A stretch of DNA of 64,000 nt from Candidatus Parcubacteria bacterium (GCA_023432445.1 JAEYUP010000001.1:372001-436000), one strand, 5' to 3'; counted from the stretch's first letter, positions 49,215 through 58,523 are shown. Numbers and translations are program-made. Notes: generated from the sequence alone by a model not told the origin.

Positions 49215-50795
49215 ATGGGGGCAAAACAAAAATTTATCTTTGTAACTGGAGGTGTGCTTTCGGGGGTTGGTAAGGGTATTACAGCAGCAAGTATTGGTGC
49301 TGTACTCCAAGCCAAAGGAGTTAAAGTTTCCATCCAGAAGTGTGACCCGTATCTCAATGTAGATGCGGGTCTTCTTAATCCAGCAGAGCACGGTGAATGC
49401 TATGTGACGCGTGACGGTGCTGAGACAGATCTTGACCTAGGGCATTACGAACGCTTTCTTGACATCGAGCTTACCCAAAAGAACGCTACACTCGCCGGCC
49501 GGCTTTTGTCTAACCTTATCGCCGATGAACGAGCCGGTAAATTTGGTGGCAAAACCGTTCAGTTAGTACCACACCTTACTAACGCTATCCAGGAGGCTAT
49601 TTTTGAGGCTGCCGAGGGTAGCGATGTTCATATTGTCGAGATTGGTGGAACGGTCGGCGACTATGAGAGCCTGAGCTTTGTAGAAGCTATCCGGGAGTTT
49701 TCGCAAAAAGTTGGACGCGATCGCTGCCTGTTCGTGCACGTGGTGTATGTCCCGTTTTTGGGTACGAGCAAGGAGTTTAAAACCAAGCCAGCTCAAAACG
49801 CCCTGAGTGACCTACGTGGTTTTGGTATTATGCCTGACGCTGTCATGATCCGAACGGATGACCCGGCGCCTCAGTCTATTGCCGAAAAAATCAGCTTGTT
49901 CAGTGGTGTTGCGATTGAGCACACTCAATTGCTGCCAAATATTGATACTGTCTATGAAGTGCCGGTCAACCTAGCCAAAAACGGATTTTATAATCTTCTA
50001 GCAAAGTTTGCCGGCGTGAAGGGTCCAGCCGATCTTAGTAAGTGGCACGAAATAGTATCGGAGCATCGCGCAGAGCACAAGAAGTCTGTTTCTATTGGGC
50101 TTGTGGCTAAGTATATCGACAACGTTGACACCTATTACTCTGTAGTTGAGGCTATAAAAGCGGCCGCTTGGGACCAGAAAGTTGATTTTGAGATTGTTTG
50201 GATAAATGCCGAGACGGCTTCGAAGAAAGATTTTGCAGCCGTCGATGCGTTGTTGGTCCCCGGAGGTTTTGGCGTAAGGGGCAGTGAAGGTAAAATTGCC
50301 GCTGCCAAGTACGCGCTTGAAAACAACAAACCTTATCTCGGAATATGCCTCGGGCTTCAAGTTGCGGTCATAGCGGCCGCTAGAAGGGCTGGTTTAAAAG
50401 GTGCTAATAGTCATGAATTTGATGCCAAGGCTGATCATCAAGTGATCTACATTATGAATGGTCAGGAGGGCAAAGAGTCCACCGGTGGAACGCTGCGCCT
50501 TGGAGATTATGTCGCACATCTTGCGAAGGGATCGTTGGCGGCTAAATTGTATGGCAATACCGAGCAAGTGGAACGTCATCGTCACCGCTACGAAGTAAAT
50601 CAAAAATACCTTCCAGAGATAGAAAAGGGCGGGTTGATAATCTCGGGTACATCACCGGACGGATCATTAGTCGAGTACGTTGAGGCTAAGAGCCACAAGT
50701 ATTTCATAGCCACTCAGGCACACCCAGAATTTCGATCTCGCCCAGACAGACCGCACCCGTTGTTTGTTGGTCTTGTAAAAGCTGCCAAAAAATAA
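49215..50795 (+). CDS. pyrG: CTP synthase
   Basis: A 526-aa two-domain enzyme: synthetase domain (KFIFVTGGVLSGVGKGITAAS, GGTVGDYESLSFVEAIREF) and a glutaminase domain with GICLGLQVAVIAAAR (Cys nucleophile) and THPEF-type QAHPEFRSRP. It makes CTP from UTP and glutamine. ATG 49215 is preferred because GGAGGTGA lies 8 nt before it and the protein start fits the family. An in-frame ATG at 49197 lies 8 nt after TG-C-TATAAT and could be used by a leaderless message. Confidence 0.96.
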   Translation: MGAKQKFIFVTGGVLSGVGKGITAASIGAVLQAKGVKVSIQKCDPYLNVDAGLLNPAEHGECYVTRDGAETDLDLGHYERFLDIELTQKNATLAGRLLSNLIADERAGKFGGKTVQLVPHLTNAIQEAIFEAAEGSDVHIVEIGGTVGDYESLSFVEAIREFSQKVGRDRCLFVHVVYVPFLGTSKEFKTKPAQNALSDLRGFGIMPDAVMIRTDDPAPQSIAEKISLFSGVAIEHTQLLPNIDTVYEVPVNLAKNGFYNLLAKFAGVKGPADLSKWHEIVSEHRAEHKKSVSIGLVAKYIDNVDTYYSVVEAIKAAAWDQKVDFEIVWINAETASKKDFAAVDALLVPGGFGVRGSEGKIAAAKYALENNKPYLGICLGLQVAVIAAARRAGLKGANSHEFDAKADHQVIYIMNGQEGKESTGGTLRLGDYVAHLAKGSLAAKLYGNTEQVERHRHRYEVNQKYLPEIEKGGLIISGTSPDGSLVEYVEAKSHKYFIATQAHPEFRSRPDRPHPLFVGLVKAAKK

Positions 50796-50808
50796 CCGTA
50801 AATTTAAA

Positions 50809-50872
50809 AGCCCCCTGCCGGGCGCGCCGCATTTACCCATTCGGGTAACACAGCGCGCCGCAGCGGGAGCTA
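50809..50872. terminator. Long imperfect hairpin between pyrG and a facing membrane protein gene
   Basis: AGCCCCCTGC...GCGCGCCG...TTACCC pairs with GGGTAA...CGCGCC...GCAGCGGGAGCT around an ATTC loop. The arms are GC-rich and span about 60 nt. It sits in the only gap between the two convergent genes, so a bidirectional terminator is likely, although the U run is short. Confidence 0.55.
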
Positions 50873-51244
50873 TCTCTTGGAGCGTCGCTCTGGCAACATG
50901 TTTATGATGAGGCCCCACGTAATGGCAAGTGGCCAGGGGGGCGCCCACTCAGGGCCCTTGGGTAGCTGACGGTTTCGCCAGACACCGACCAGGACGGCGG
51001 CAAGTACAAAAACGAGCAGCGCCAGCACAATGAAGCCAACACCAAAGCGCGGTCCTTGTAAAAAGGCAGCGGTGGTCCCGATGACAAAAAACAGGTTGTA
51101 TGACAACGCTGTTCGACCCCTGTATAGACCTAAGTCGCCTTTGGGATCATCGATTTCCATCAAGACTAGCCAGTATAGGAATGATCCCAGGCAGGCTAGG
51201 GCAACTACAAAAAGCACGATGGATGCGACAGTTGTAAGTACCAT
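50870..51244 (-). CDS. Hypothetical membrane protein with three to four transmembrane helices
   Basis: A 124-aa hydrophobic protein with helices about 5-28, 48-62, 68-88 and a weaker one near 105-117. It ends in a basic tail (LPERRSKR). TTGGAGTAAGC precedes the ATG. No family is recognised. Confidence 0.6.
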   Translation of the reverse strand: MVLTTVASIVLFVVALACLGSFLYWLVLMEIDDPKGDLGLYRGRTALSYNLFFVIGTTAAFLQGPRFGVGFIVLALLVFVLAAVLVGVWRNRQLPKGPEWAPPWPLAITWGLIINMLPERRSKR

Positions 51245-51360
51245 GCTTACTCCAAGTTGTTAAGGGCCTCGGGGTTCGAGGCGCTATCTTTTTATTATAC
51301 TACAATATAGCACATAAATCAATAGGGGCACGACGACCACCTCTGATATAATACCTACAG

Positions 51361-53046
51361 ATGAAAGAACAAATTGGCGCCATTATATACGAAAAATTCA
51401 ATCTTCAGGTTGATGTTCAACTTAGTCGCCCTGAGCCTGAATTTGGTGACTATGCTACTAATGTTGCCATGCAACTATCTAAGCAGCTAGCCAGGAACCC
51501 TCGAGAGATTGCTGAGGAACTCGCCGGATCGCTACGTGGCTTAGGAGCTTTCAGTGAGGTTTCGGTTGCCGGACCCGGGTTTATTAACCTTCGAGTTGAT
51601 GCTGGGACGCTTATAGGGCAATTAAATGACTCATGGAGTGATAGCTACGGCACCAACCAAGACGGCGCTGGCAAGACTGTGGTAGTTGAGTATCCGAGTC
51701 CAAACATGGCGAAGCCTTACAGTGTTGGCCACCTTAGGCCCGGAACACAAGGTTGGGCGGCTAAGAACCTTATGAAGGCAACAGGCTGGAAGGTGATAAC
51801 CGACAACCACCTCGGTGATTACGGTGCTCCTCTGGGCATTTGGATTACTGGCTTCTTGACCTATTCAAACGAAGAGGCGCTCCAAAAAGACGGCGTCTAC
51901 GAGCTCGGTCGCGTCTATATTGAGACAAAGAAGGCGTTAAAAGAAGAAGCCGAGAAGGGCGAGTCAAAGCTGGCTGAGCAAGTTCAGGAGTGGTTGCTGA
52001 AGTTTGAGGCCGGAGATGAAGAGGCCGTTAGTTACAGCAAGCGATTTAACGAGATTTCAATGCAACACATTCACGGCGTAATGAGCCGTCTCGGCATTTC
52101 GACCGACCATGAGTTAGGCGAAGCGTTTTTTGCCACCAAAGGTAAAGAGGCAGTCAAGAAATTGCTGGATTCAGGTGTGGCGACACAAAATGAGGACGGG
52201 TCGATTATCGTACCGCTGGACGACTACGACTTCGACGTGCCTCTGTTGGTACAGAAAAGTAACGGCGCAGCTCTTTATGCTACAACTGACTTGGCGACTA
52301 TCTTGTACCGTGAAGAGAATTGGCACCCCGACAAAGTAATCTACGCCGTTGGTGCCGAGCAACAGTTCTACTTTTCGCAGCTCTTTGCGATGGCTAAGAA
52401 GCTGGGTATCACTACTGAACTAATTCATCTTTGGTTCGGTACTATCGACCAGCTAAACGAAGATGGCACTCGCGAGAAAATGAGTAGCCGAAAGGGCGTA
52501 GTTCTTATGGAGGAACTGCTCGATGAGGCTGAAGCAAAAGCTCGAGCGGTGGTTGAAGGACGAGACATTTCAGACGAAGATATTAAAAAGATTGCTCTTG
52601 GCGCGATTAAATTTACCGACTTTGTTTCTGACCGTCGGACAAACATTTTGTTCGACTGGAATACTATATTTGCTTTGAGCGGCTACAGCGGGCCATATGT
52701 GCAGTACGCCGGGGTGCGTGTTAATAGTATTTTGCGCGAGCACGGTAAAGGCCTACCTTTTGTAGATGGCTATGGCTACGACTCCGAGAAGGGGCTTATT
52801 TCGCATCTTCTCGAGTACCCTGATGTTGTTAGACTGGCCGCTCGCGACCTAGAGCCGCACCGCGTGGCTAACTATGTTTATGAGTTAGCGCGTGAGCTAA
52901 ATCGATACTATGAGAATACGCCGGTGGCCACAGACACTGTGACCGACGACGAACGACAGGCTCGCCTGGGTATACTCGCAAAAGTTAGCCAGGTGTTTTC
53001 CCATGGGCTCGATCTATTAGGCATAGCAATACCAGAACGTATGTAA
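51361..53046 (+). CDS. argS: Arginine--tRNA ligase
   Basis: A 561-aa class I synthetase with the Arg N-terminal additional domain, EYPSPNMAKPYSVGHLRPG (HIGH variant VGHLR), EKMSSRKGVV, and the DALR anticodon-binding domain (YVYELARELNRYYENTPV). It charges tRNA-Arg, one of which lies at 26617. TG-A-TATAAT (51347-51352) ends 8 nt before the ATG, so the message is probably leaderless. Confidence 0.97.
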   Translation: MKEQIGAIIYEKFNLQVDVQLSRPEPEFGDYATNVAMQLSKQLARNPREIAEELAGSLRGLGAFSEVSVAGPGFINLRVDAGTLIGQLNDSWSDSYGTNQDGAGKTVVVEYPSPNMAKPYSVGHLRPGTQGWAAKNLMKATGWKVITDNHLGDYGAPLGIWITGFLTYSNEEALQKDGVYELGRVYIETKKALKEEAEKGESKLAEQVQEWLLKFEAGDEEAVSYSKRFNEISMQHIHGVMSRLGISTDHELGEAFFATKGKEAVKKLLDSGVATQNEDGSIIVPLDDYDFDVPLLVQKSNGAALYATTDLATILYREENWHPDKVIYAVGAEQQFYFSQLFAMAKKLGITTELIHLWFGTIDQLNEDGTREKMSSRKGVVLMEELLDEAEAKARAVVEGRDISDEDIKKIALGAIKFTDFVSDRRTNILFDWNTIFALSGYSGPYVQYAGVRVNSILREHGKGLPFVDGYGYDSEKGLISHLLEYPDVVRLAARDLEPHRVANYVYELARELNRYYENTPVATDTVTDDERQARLGILAKVSQVFSHGLDLLGIAIPERM

Positions 53047-53059
53047 AAAAGGAGATAAT

Positions 53060-53431
53060 ATGACCAAGAAAGTTGCACAACCAGCCAAAGAAACAGCCGA
53101 TGAACGAAGCCGTGGCCTCGGAGGATTTGTTAATTTTATTCGCACTCAAGGTGTCGTTGGGCTTGCGGTCGGTTTGGCTATCGGAACAGCGGCAGGGGAC
53201 ACCGTCAAAAAGCTTGTTGAGGGGTTCATTAGTCCGGTCGTCCAGTTTTTGGTAGGCTCACAAGATGCTCTCACCGGGTCGGTGTGGCGCTTAGAACTTT
53301 TTGGGCGCTCGGCTGACTTCGCTTGGGGGGCGTTTGTTTCATCGGCGATTACACTTTTAGCTACGGCACTAGTCATTTACTGGGTGGTCAATGTTCTGAA
53401 GCTCGATAAGCTCGACAAGAAGAAGCAGTAA
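53060..53431 (+). CDS. mscL: Large-conductance mechanosensitive channel MscL
   Basis: A 123-aa protein with a cytoplasmic N terminus and GGFVNFIRTQGVVGLAVGLA (first helix, pore), a short extracellular loop and a second helix (AFVSSAITLLATALVIYWVV), then a charged KLDKLDKKKQ tail. It opens under osmotic downshock. AAAAAGGAGATAATA precedes the ATG 13 nt after argS, so cotranscription is likely. Confidence 0.9.
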   Translation: MTKKVAQPAKETADERSRGLGGFVNFIRTQGVVGLAVGLAIGTAAGDTVKKLVEGFISPVVQFLVGSQDALTGSVWRLELFGRSADFAWGAFVSSAITLLATALVIYWVVNVLKLDKLDKKKQ

Positions 53432-53432
53432 G

Positions 53433-53996
53433 ATGGGTAAACCGTCTCCACGACCCGGCAATATCCTGTGGATAGACCTCGAGATGACCGGGCTAGATCC
53501 AGTTGAAGATCGAATTTTAGAAGTTGGAGCTATTGTCACCGACTGGGATTTCAAAGAATTGGCCAAGTATGAGGCGGCAATTAGGGTTGGTCCTCGCTTG
53601 GTAGAGAAACGCATGATCAAAGGCCCTTCGGCGCCGTTCTGGAATAGCATCCCGCATGTTCGCGATGCGCTAATTTCTCAGAATAAAGAAAGCGGTCGAT
53701 CTGGCCGAACGATTGAAAATGAGCTATTGGCCTTTCTAGACGAACACTTCGCCGACATCGACAAGGTCATTCTAGCCGGCAACTCTATTCATCAGGACCG
53801 AAAGTTTATCGAGAACGAATGGCCGCGTCTGAATGCGCGGCTGCACTACCGGATGCTAGATGTTAGCGCCTGGAAGGTTGTCTTGGAAGGAAAGTACGGT
53901 CGAAAGTTTTCTAAACAAGAGGCTCACCGAGCGCTTGACGACATTCGCGGTAGCATAGAGGAGCTAAAGTACTATCTTGCCAAAGCCAAGTTTTAA
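53433..53996 (+). CDS. orn: Oligoribonuclease
   Basis: A 187-aa DnaQ-like 3'-5' exonuclease: NILWIDLEMTGLDPVEDRIL (DxE), an ILAGNSIHQDRKFI block and HRALDDIRGSIEELKYY (HxxxxD). It degrades the last 2-5 nt RNA fragments in mRNA turnover. It starts 1 nt after the mscL stop. Confidence 0.95.
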   Translation: MGKPSPRPGNILWIDLEMTGLDPVEDRILEVGAIVTDWDFKELAKYEAAIRVGPRLVEKRMIKGPSAPFWNSIPHVRDALISQNKESGRSGRTIENELLAFLDEHFADIDKVILAGNSIHQDRKFIENEWPRLNARLHYRMLDVSAWKVVLEGKYGRKFSKQEAHRALDDIRGSIEELKYYLAKAKF

Positions 53997-54132
53997 GGAA
54001 TTCCAACCGACATCAGAGCATCGACGCCAACGGCGAAAACTACTATTGCCGATAATTATCGGAGCAATTGTTCCGCTAGTGGCCGTGTTGTTGACGGCGC
54101 TTTTGCTTTCATATCTTTCGGAAGCTCGGTAA
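53977..54132 (+). CDS. Small single-helix membrane protein overlapping orn
   Basis: A 51-aa ORF in another frame, starting at TTG 53977 inside orn: LPKPSFKEFQPTSEHRRQ, a basic stretch RRKLLLP and one hydrophobic helix (IIIGAIVPLVAVLLTALLLS). The basic-then-hydrophobic layout is that of an inner membrane anchor. GAGGAG lies 13 nt upstream, rather far. The stop overlaps the TAAAAT box of the next gene. Coding status rests on the composition only. Confidence 0.45.
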   Translation: MPKPSFKEFQPTSEHRRQRRKLLLPIIIGAIVPLVAVLLTALLLSYLSEAR

Positions 54133-54141
54133 AATAGTGCT

Positions 54142-54483
54142 ATGAATCACAAAGAACTTGAAGACTACCTACTGAGTTTTCCCAACACTTGGCTCGATTT
54201 TCCTTTTGGAGAGGGGACTAGTGTCTACAAGGTTGGTCACAAAGAGACCGGCGAGGGCAAGCTCTTTGCCATTATCGCCGATGGAAGCAAACCGCTCAGG
54301 GTTAGCCTGAAGTGCGACCCGTTGCTTGCCAAGACCCTGCGAGAGCGCTATGAATCAGTTCTGCCCGGGTATCATCTCAATAAGAATCATTGGAATACTA
54401 TTATTTGTTCTGGTCAGCTTACCGACGACGAGATAAAAGACTTAGCGCGCCTTAGTTACCGTCTGGTAACCGGAGACGCCTAG
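54142..54483 (+). CDS. MmcQ/YjbR family protein
   Basis: A 113-aa protein with FPNTWLDFPFGEGTSVYKVG, KLFAIIADGSKPLRVSLKCDP and HLNKNHWNTIIC, the MmcQ/YjbR (CyaY-like fold) signature. Possible nucleic-acid binding role; function poorly known. TAAAAT (54130-54135) ends 6 nt before the ATG. It interlocks with the next gene through CTAG at 54480-54483. Confidence 0.88.
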   Translation: MNHKELEDYLLSFPNTWLDFPFGEGTSVYKVGHKETGEGKLFAIIADGSKPLRVSLKCDPLLAKTLRERYESVLPGYHLNKNHWNTIICSGQLTDDEIKDLARLSYRLVTGDA

Positions 54484-55088
54484 TCATTAGTAGAAGAATA
54501 GTTTGAGAGAGACTGATGGGTAATCTGCAAGCTTTTATAAGTGTTGTCTAGATAATCCTTAGTCTCTACTTTGCTCGAAACTTCATAAGCCTGTTGTAGA
54601 GACAACAACACTTGTGATATCTGGTAGGTCATTTCGCGTACGTATGTCCGGTCATAGGCGGCGTTTAAGCGAGCGCTCTCTAGTCTTTCCAAGATACCGT
54701 CAGCTGACTCTTCTTCTATGACGGACTTCGGAATGGTGCTATTGTCGATCTTTAGTGTGGCTAAAGGTTCCTTAAGGTCTCGGTTGGTGTTAGCTAGAAA
54801 AAGTTTTAACTCACTGTTTAATGATCGAAGCTGGCTACTTTTGAGATTAGAGCTGGCTGAACTGGCAACTTTCTCGGCAGTTTCCAAACGCACAACCAAA
54901 ACATTCCAAGGCTCTTTACGGCTGTTGTTGACCAATGAGACGGTTATTGAGGATGCAATCGTCAGTAGTAAGAGTGCGCCGGCGATTATTGCTATAACTC
55001 TAGGGTTTCCGGTCAGGAATGATTTTTTCTGAGGCTTTGCGGCTATCTGGTCGAGATAACTGGGCGGCAGTGGCTGATTAGGATCCAT
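54480..55088 (-). CDS. Hypothetical membrane-anchored helical protein
   Basis: A 202-aa protein with a short cytoplasmic N terminus (MDPNQPLPPSYLDQIAAKPQ), one transmembrane helix (about 30-52) and an extracytoplasmic helical domain of about 145 residues (LETAEKVASSASSNL, LRSLNSELKLFLANTNRDL, YQISQVLLSLQQAYEVSS). No known family. It is divergent from dnaG. Confidence 0.6.
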   Translation of the reverse strand: MDPNQPLPPSYLDQIAAKPQKKSFLTGNPRVIAIIAGALLLLTIASSITVSLVNNSRKEPWNVLVVRLETAEKVASSASSNLKSSQLRSLNSELKLFLANTNRDLKEPLATLKIDNSTIPKSVIEEESADGILERLESARLNAAYDRTYVREMTYQISQVLLSLQQAYEVSSKVETKDYLDNTYKSLQITHQSLSNYSSTND

Positions 55089-55141
55089 GCCTCCATTTAA
55101 CCATAATCATTTACAGAGGTAAAGGGTGCTATAATGAGGCC

Positions 55142-56890
55142 ATGCAGGATGCAAAAGAAGAGGTACGAGCACGGCTGGCTATTGAAGACGTTATAGGTGA
55201 GTATGTCCAGTTGAAGCGCGCCGGCCGCAACTTCAAGGGGCTAAGTCCATTTACTGGCGAAAAAACGCCCAGCTTTTATGTTAGTCCTGACAAAAACATT
55301 TGGCACGACTTTTCGTCGAACAAAGGTGGTGATATTTTCAGCTTTGTGATGGAGGTGGAGGGCCTAGATTTTCGCGCCGCTTTGGAGCTTCTGGCCCGAA
55401 GAGCTGGTGTTGATCTTTCGGTTTATGACACCAAGGGCGCGCAAGCGATTGCAGCTCAAAAAAGACGCCTTCTAGAGGCTCACGAACTAGCAACGCGCTA
55501 CTATCAGCAGAGTCTGCTTCAGAACCACAAGGTCTTGGAGTATGTATTCCATAAGCGCGGACTCAGCAAGGAAGTTGTACAGGAGTTCAGGATAGGCTAT
55601 GCACCAAATTCTTCGGACGCGCTTGTCCAGTTCTTGAAAAAGAAGGGCTTTACATCTGAAGAATTAGCCAAGGGCGGTATGACCAATCGCCACGGTGGCG
55701 ATCTTTTCCGAGGTCGAGTGATGGTGCCGCTCATGGACGCCTCGGGGCAGGTAATTGGTTTTACTGGTAGGATCCTTGAGGATGAGCCAAATGCGCCAAA
55801 ATATCTCAACACATCCCAGACTCTTTTATATGACAAGGGACGGCACGTCTTTGGTCTCAGTCAGGCGAAGGAGCGTATTCGTAAGGGCGATTACGCCGTA
55901 ATTGTTGAAGGTAACCTCGACGTAGTTAGCAGTCATCAGGTTGATGTTAGAGAGGTTGTTGCTACAGCCGGCACGGCTATGACCGAGGCTCACCTAAAGG
56001 CTTTGTCGCGCCTGACGCCAAACATTCGCTTGGCGTTTGATGGCGATGCGGCTGGTTTAGCGGCGACAGAGCGAGCGATACCAATCGCTCAAAAAGTTGG
56101 TGTTGAGCTGACCATTGTCACACTGCCAGATGGAGCTAAAGACCCCGACGAACTAATCCAAAAAGACCCTAGCCTCTGGCAAAAGGCCATCGAGTCGGCG
56201 GAGCCGGTGGTAGACTGGCTTTTCGCACAGTACAGCAAGCGCGAGGATATGTCTTCGGCGCTTGGTAAGCGACGGTTTACGACTGTAGCCTTAACAGTTG
56301 TGGCTAAATTGACCGACGAGGTAGAACAGGACCATTATCTACGCAAGATCGCGAGCGATACGGGCGTGTCCTTCGATGCGGTGACCGATAAATTTGCTCA
56401 GTTAAAGTCGGACGAACAGGAGCCACAAAAGAGAAAGGCGCAACCGGCCTCGTCACATTCTAGCGACCCACAGGCGTACCAAGACAATATGTTGGCATTG
56501 GCCTTGATTGACCCTGCCGTCAGAGGCATACTGGCGGAGTTAGACGTGGATTGTTTTGAGACCGATGAACGACGCGACGTGTTTGCCTACATAAACCAGA
56601 CTGATGAAATAGTTGTAGAGGTCCCCAAAAAGTTGCAAGATTTTGAAACCTATGTCAAAATATTACTATTAAAGGCCGACGCACGATACGGGCAGTGGGG
56701 AGACGAAGATCGACTCCTCGAGGCAACCCGCTTGGTCCGCCTAACCAAATCAGAACAGAGAAAAATTCAAAAAGAAACCCTGACTACCGATTTGCGCATT
56801 GCTGAAGATAATGGTGATGAGCAAGCCGCTACTCGTTTAAGAAAAGAACTAAACAAACTCATAAAGGAGACACCTCATGCCAAAAGGTAA
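55142..56890 (+). CDS. dnaG: DNA primase DnaG, zinc ligands lost
   Basis: A 582-aa primase. The N-terminal CHC2-like module keeps its fold markers (GRNFKGLSPFTGEKTPSF, IWHDFSSNKGGDIFSF) but the four zinc ligands (C, H, C, C) are replaced by S, T, D and S. The TOPRIM core is intact (YAVIVEGNLDVVSSHQ, LAFDGDAAGL). A C-terminal helicase-binding region follows. TG-C-TATAAT (55130-55135) ends 6 nt before the ATG. It overlaps rpoD by 14 nt, the conserved dnaG-rpoD pair. Confidence 0.96.
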   Translation: MQDAKEEVRARLAIEDVIGEYVQLKRAGRNFKGLSPFTGEKTPSFYVSPDKNIWHDFSSNKGGDIFSFVMEVEGLDFRAALELLARRAGVDLSVYDTKGAQAIAAQKRRLLEAHELATRYYQQSLLQNHKVLEYVFHKRGLSKEVVQEFRIGYAPNSSDALVQFLKKKGFTSEELAKGGMTNRHGGDLFRGRVMVPLMDASGQVIGFTGRILEDEPNAPKYLNTSQTLLYDKGRHVFGLSQAKERIRKGDYAVIVEGNLDVVSSHQVDVREVVATAGTAMTEAHLKALSRLTPNIRLAFDGDAAGLAATERAIPIAQKVGVELTIVTLPDGAKDPDELIQKDPSLWQKAIESAEPVVDWLFAQYSKREDMSSALGKRRFTTVALTVVAKLTDEVEQDHYLRKIASDTGVSFDAVTDKFAQLKSDEQEPQKRKAQPASSHSSDPQAYQDNMLALALIDPAVRGILAELDVDCFETDERRDVFAYINQTDEIVVEVPKKLQDFETYVKILLLKADARYGQWGDEDRLLEATRLVRLTKSEQRKIQKETLTTDLRIAEDNGDEQAATRLRKELNKLIKETPHAKR

Positions 56891-57902
56891 GAAGAAAGCT
56901 GATGCCGTTATTGCGGACGATCTTATAAGTGAAGAAGAAGTGGCCGAAGTTGCAACTGTGTCGGTTGACGCTATCGACATTGACGGCCCTGACGCCGAAG
57001 AACTCGAAGAGGAAGAAGTTGATGGTGACGAAGACCTTCTGAGCCAAGAACAGTACTTTGACGATGCTAGCGATGACAGCGTCCGTCTTTATCTGCGTGA
57101 AATCGGTAAGATTCCACTTTTAAGTGCCGAGGAAGAGCTAGCCTTGGCCCAAAGAGTCGTTGCCGGTGAAAAGAAAGCCAAAGACAAGATGGCCGAGGCT
57201 AATATGCGTTTGGTGGTGTCAATCGCTAAGCGTTACAGCGGTCGTGGGCTAGATTTTCTCGATCTTATACAGGAGGGCAATACTGGACTGTTGCGCGCCG
57301 TCGAAAAATTCGACCCAGACAAAGGCTTTAAGTTTTCTACCTACGCTACCTGGTGGATTCGCCAGGCAATAACTCGAGCAATTGCTGACCAGGCCCGAAC
57401 TATCCGTATTCCGGTACACATGGTTGAGACGATTAACAAGCTGCTTCGTACCCAGCGCCGAATGACCCAAGAGCTAAACCGCGAGCCGACCATCGAGGAG
57501 CTAGCTAAAGAGCTAGAGATGGAGCCAGAGAAAGTGGAATACGTCATGAAGATCAAGCAGGACATTACCTCTCTCGACGCTGGTGTCGGCCGCGATAGCG
57601 ACGATGAAGACTCCGTTCTACTAGACTTCATTGAAGACGAAGACAGTTCAACCCCGGAAGAGTCGGCCTCTTCGCAGCTTCTTAAAGAGCAGGTAAGGGA
57701 CATCCTATCGTCGCTTTCCGACCGCGAGCAAAAGATTATTCGGATGCGTTTTGGGCTAGATAACGGCAAGAGCCACACGCTCGAGGAAGTTGGCCAAGAG
57801 TTTGCCGTTACTCGCGAGCGTATCCGTCAGATTGAAGCCAAAGCGTTGGCAAAACTACGCAAGCACAAAGACTCCAAGAAGCTTCACGAGTATATTAACT
57901 AG
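56877..57902 (+). CDS. rpoD: RNA polymerase primary sigma factor SigA/RpoD
   Basis: A 341-aa sigma-70. After an acidic N-terminal ~55 residues come region 1.2 (DSVRLYLREIGKIPLLS), region 2 (NMRLVVSIAKRYSGRGLDFL, KFSTYATWWIRQAITRAI), region 3 and region 4 (SHTLEEVGQEFAVTRERIRQIEAKAL). AAGGAGA precedes the ATG inside dnaG. It should recognise the extended -10 promoters seen in this window. It interlocks with the facing kinase gene through CTAG (57899-57902). Confidence 0.97.
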   Translation: MPKGKKKADAVIADDLISEEEVAEVATVSVDAIDIDGPDAEELEEEEVDGDEDLLSQEQYFDDASDDSVRLYLREIGKIPLLSAEEELALAQRVVAGEKKAKDKMAEANMRLVVSIAKRYSGRGLDFLDLIQEGNTGLLRAVEKFDPDKGFKFSTYATWWIRQAITRAIADQARTIRIPVHMVETINKLLRTQRRMTQELNREPTIEELAKELEMEPEKVEYVMKIKQDITSLDAGVGRDSDDEDSVLLDFIEDEDSSTPEESASSQLLKEQVRDILSSLSDREQKIIRMRFGLDNGKSHTLEEVGQEFAVTRERIRQIEAKALAKLRKHKDSKKLHEYIN

Positions 57903-58468
57903 AATTGTAGTTCGTTAGCTAGGTCGGTCAGAGACTTCTTAAGGGCGGCTTCGTCTTTGTCGTTGAGAATGAAATAGTCGGCTATGGCTATTGGACCACC
58001 TTTTTCAAGATTCTCGATCTCTTTCCAGTCTCGTTCGGTAACTTGATGCTCGGTCATAGGTCTTTCTGGTCGGTGAGCCAACCTTTGGTATCTCAGCTGT
58101 TTTGGGGCCAGGATGGCTACAACCGTAAGCTCACCAGGGAAGGTGTGCTTGAGCTCCTTATATTCGGTCCATGAGTACAGTCCGTCTGCTATGATGCGGT
58201 GCTGGCCAGCCGCCATCAGGTTCTGTATCTGCTTTATAACCTCTCTTGCTACGGCTTCCTTGCCGTTCTTGAGTCGAAACTCTTCCCTGAATTTTTTTTC
58301 ATTTTCGGGGTTTATCTCTAGGTTTGCGTCTTTCATCGCTTGCAGGATAACTCCACCAAAATAGACCTTGGGAAAGCCCTTTTCAGTAAAGAAATTAACG
58401 GCGGTTGATTTGCCGGAGCCGGGTAAGCCGACAAAAGCGATTATTTTTGCACTGTGAAAATGATTCAT
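57899..58468 (-). CDS. P-loop kinase-like protein (UPF0200/dephospho-CoA kinase-like)
   Basis: A 189-aa protein with Walker A IIAFVGLPGSGKSTAVNFF, KVYFGGVILQAMKDANLE, RIIADGLYSWTEYKEL and a lid-like RLAHRPERPMTEHQ segment. The pattern is closest to archaeal UPF0200 proteins and NMP/dephospho-CoA kinases. It phosphorylates a small metabolite, identity uncertain; dephospho-CoA is one candidate. Confidence 0.7.
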   Translation of the reverse strand: MNHFHSAKIIAFVGLPGSGKSTAVNFFTEKGFPKVYFGGVILQAMKDANLEINPENEKKFREEFRLKNGKEAVAREVIKQIQNLMAAGQHRIIADGLYSWTEYKELKHTFPGELTVVAILAPKQLRYQRLAHRPERPMTEHQVTERDWKEIENLEKGGPIAIADYFILNDKDEAALKKSLTDLANELQF

Positions 58469-58523
58469 AGGTCCATTGTATCAGAGGGTCGCTTCATCTG
58501 ATGCTGAAGTGTATACTAAGGAG

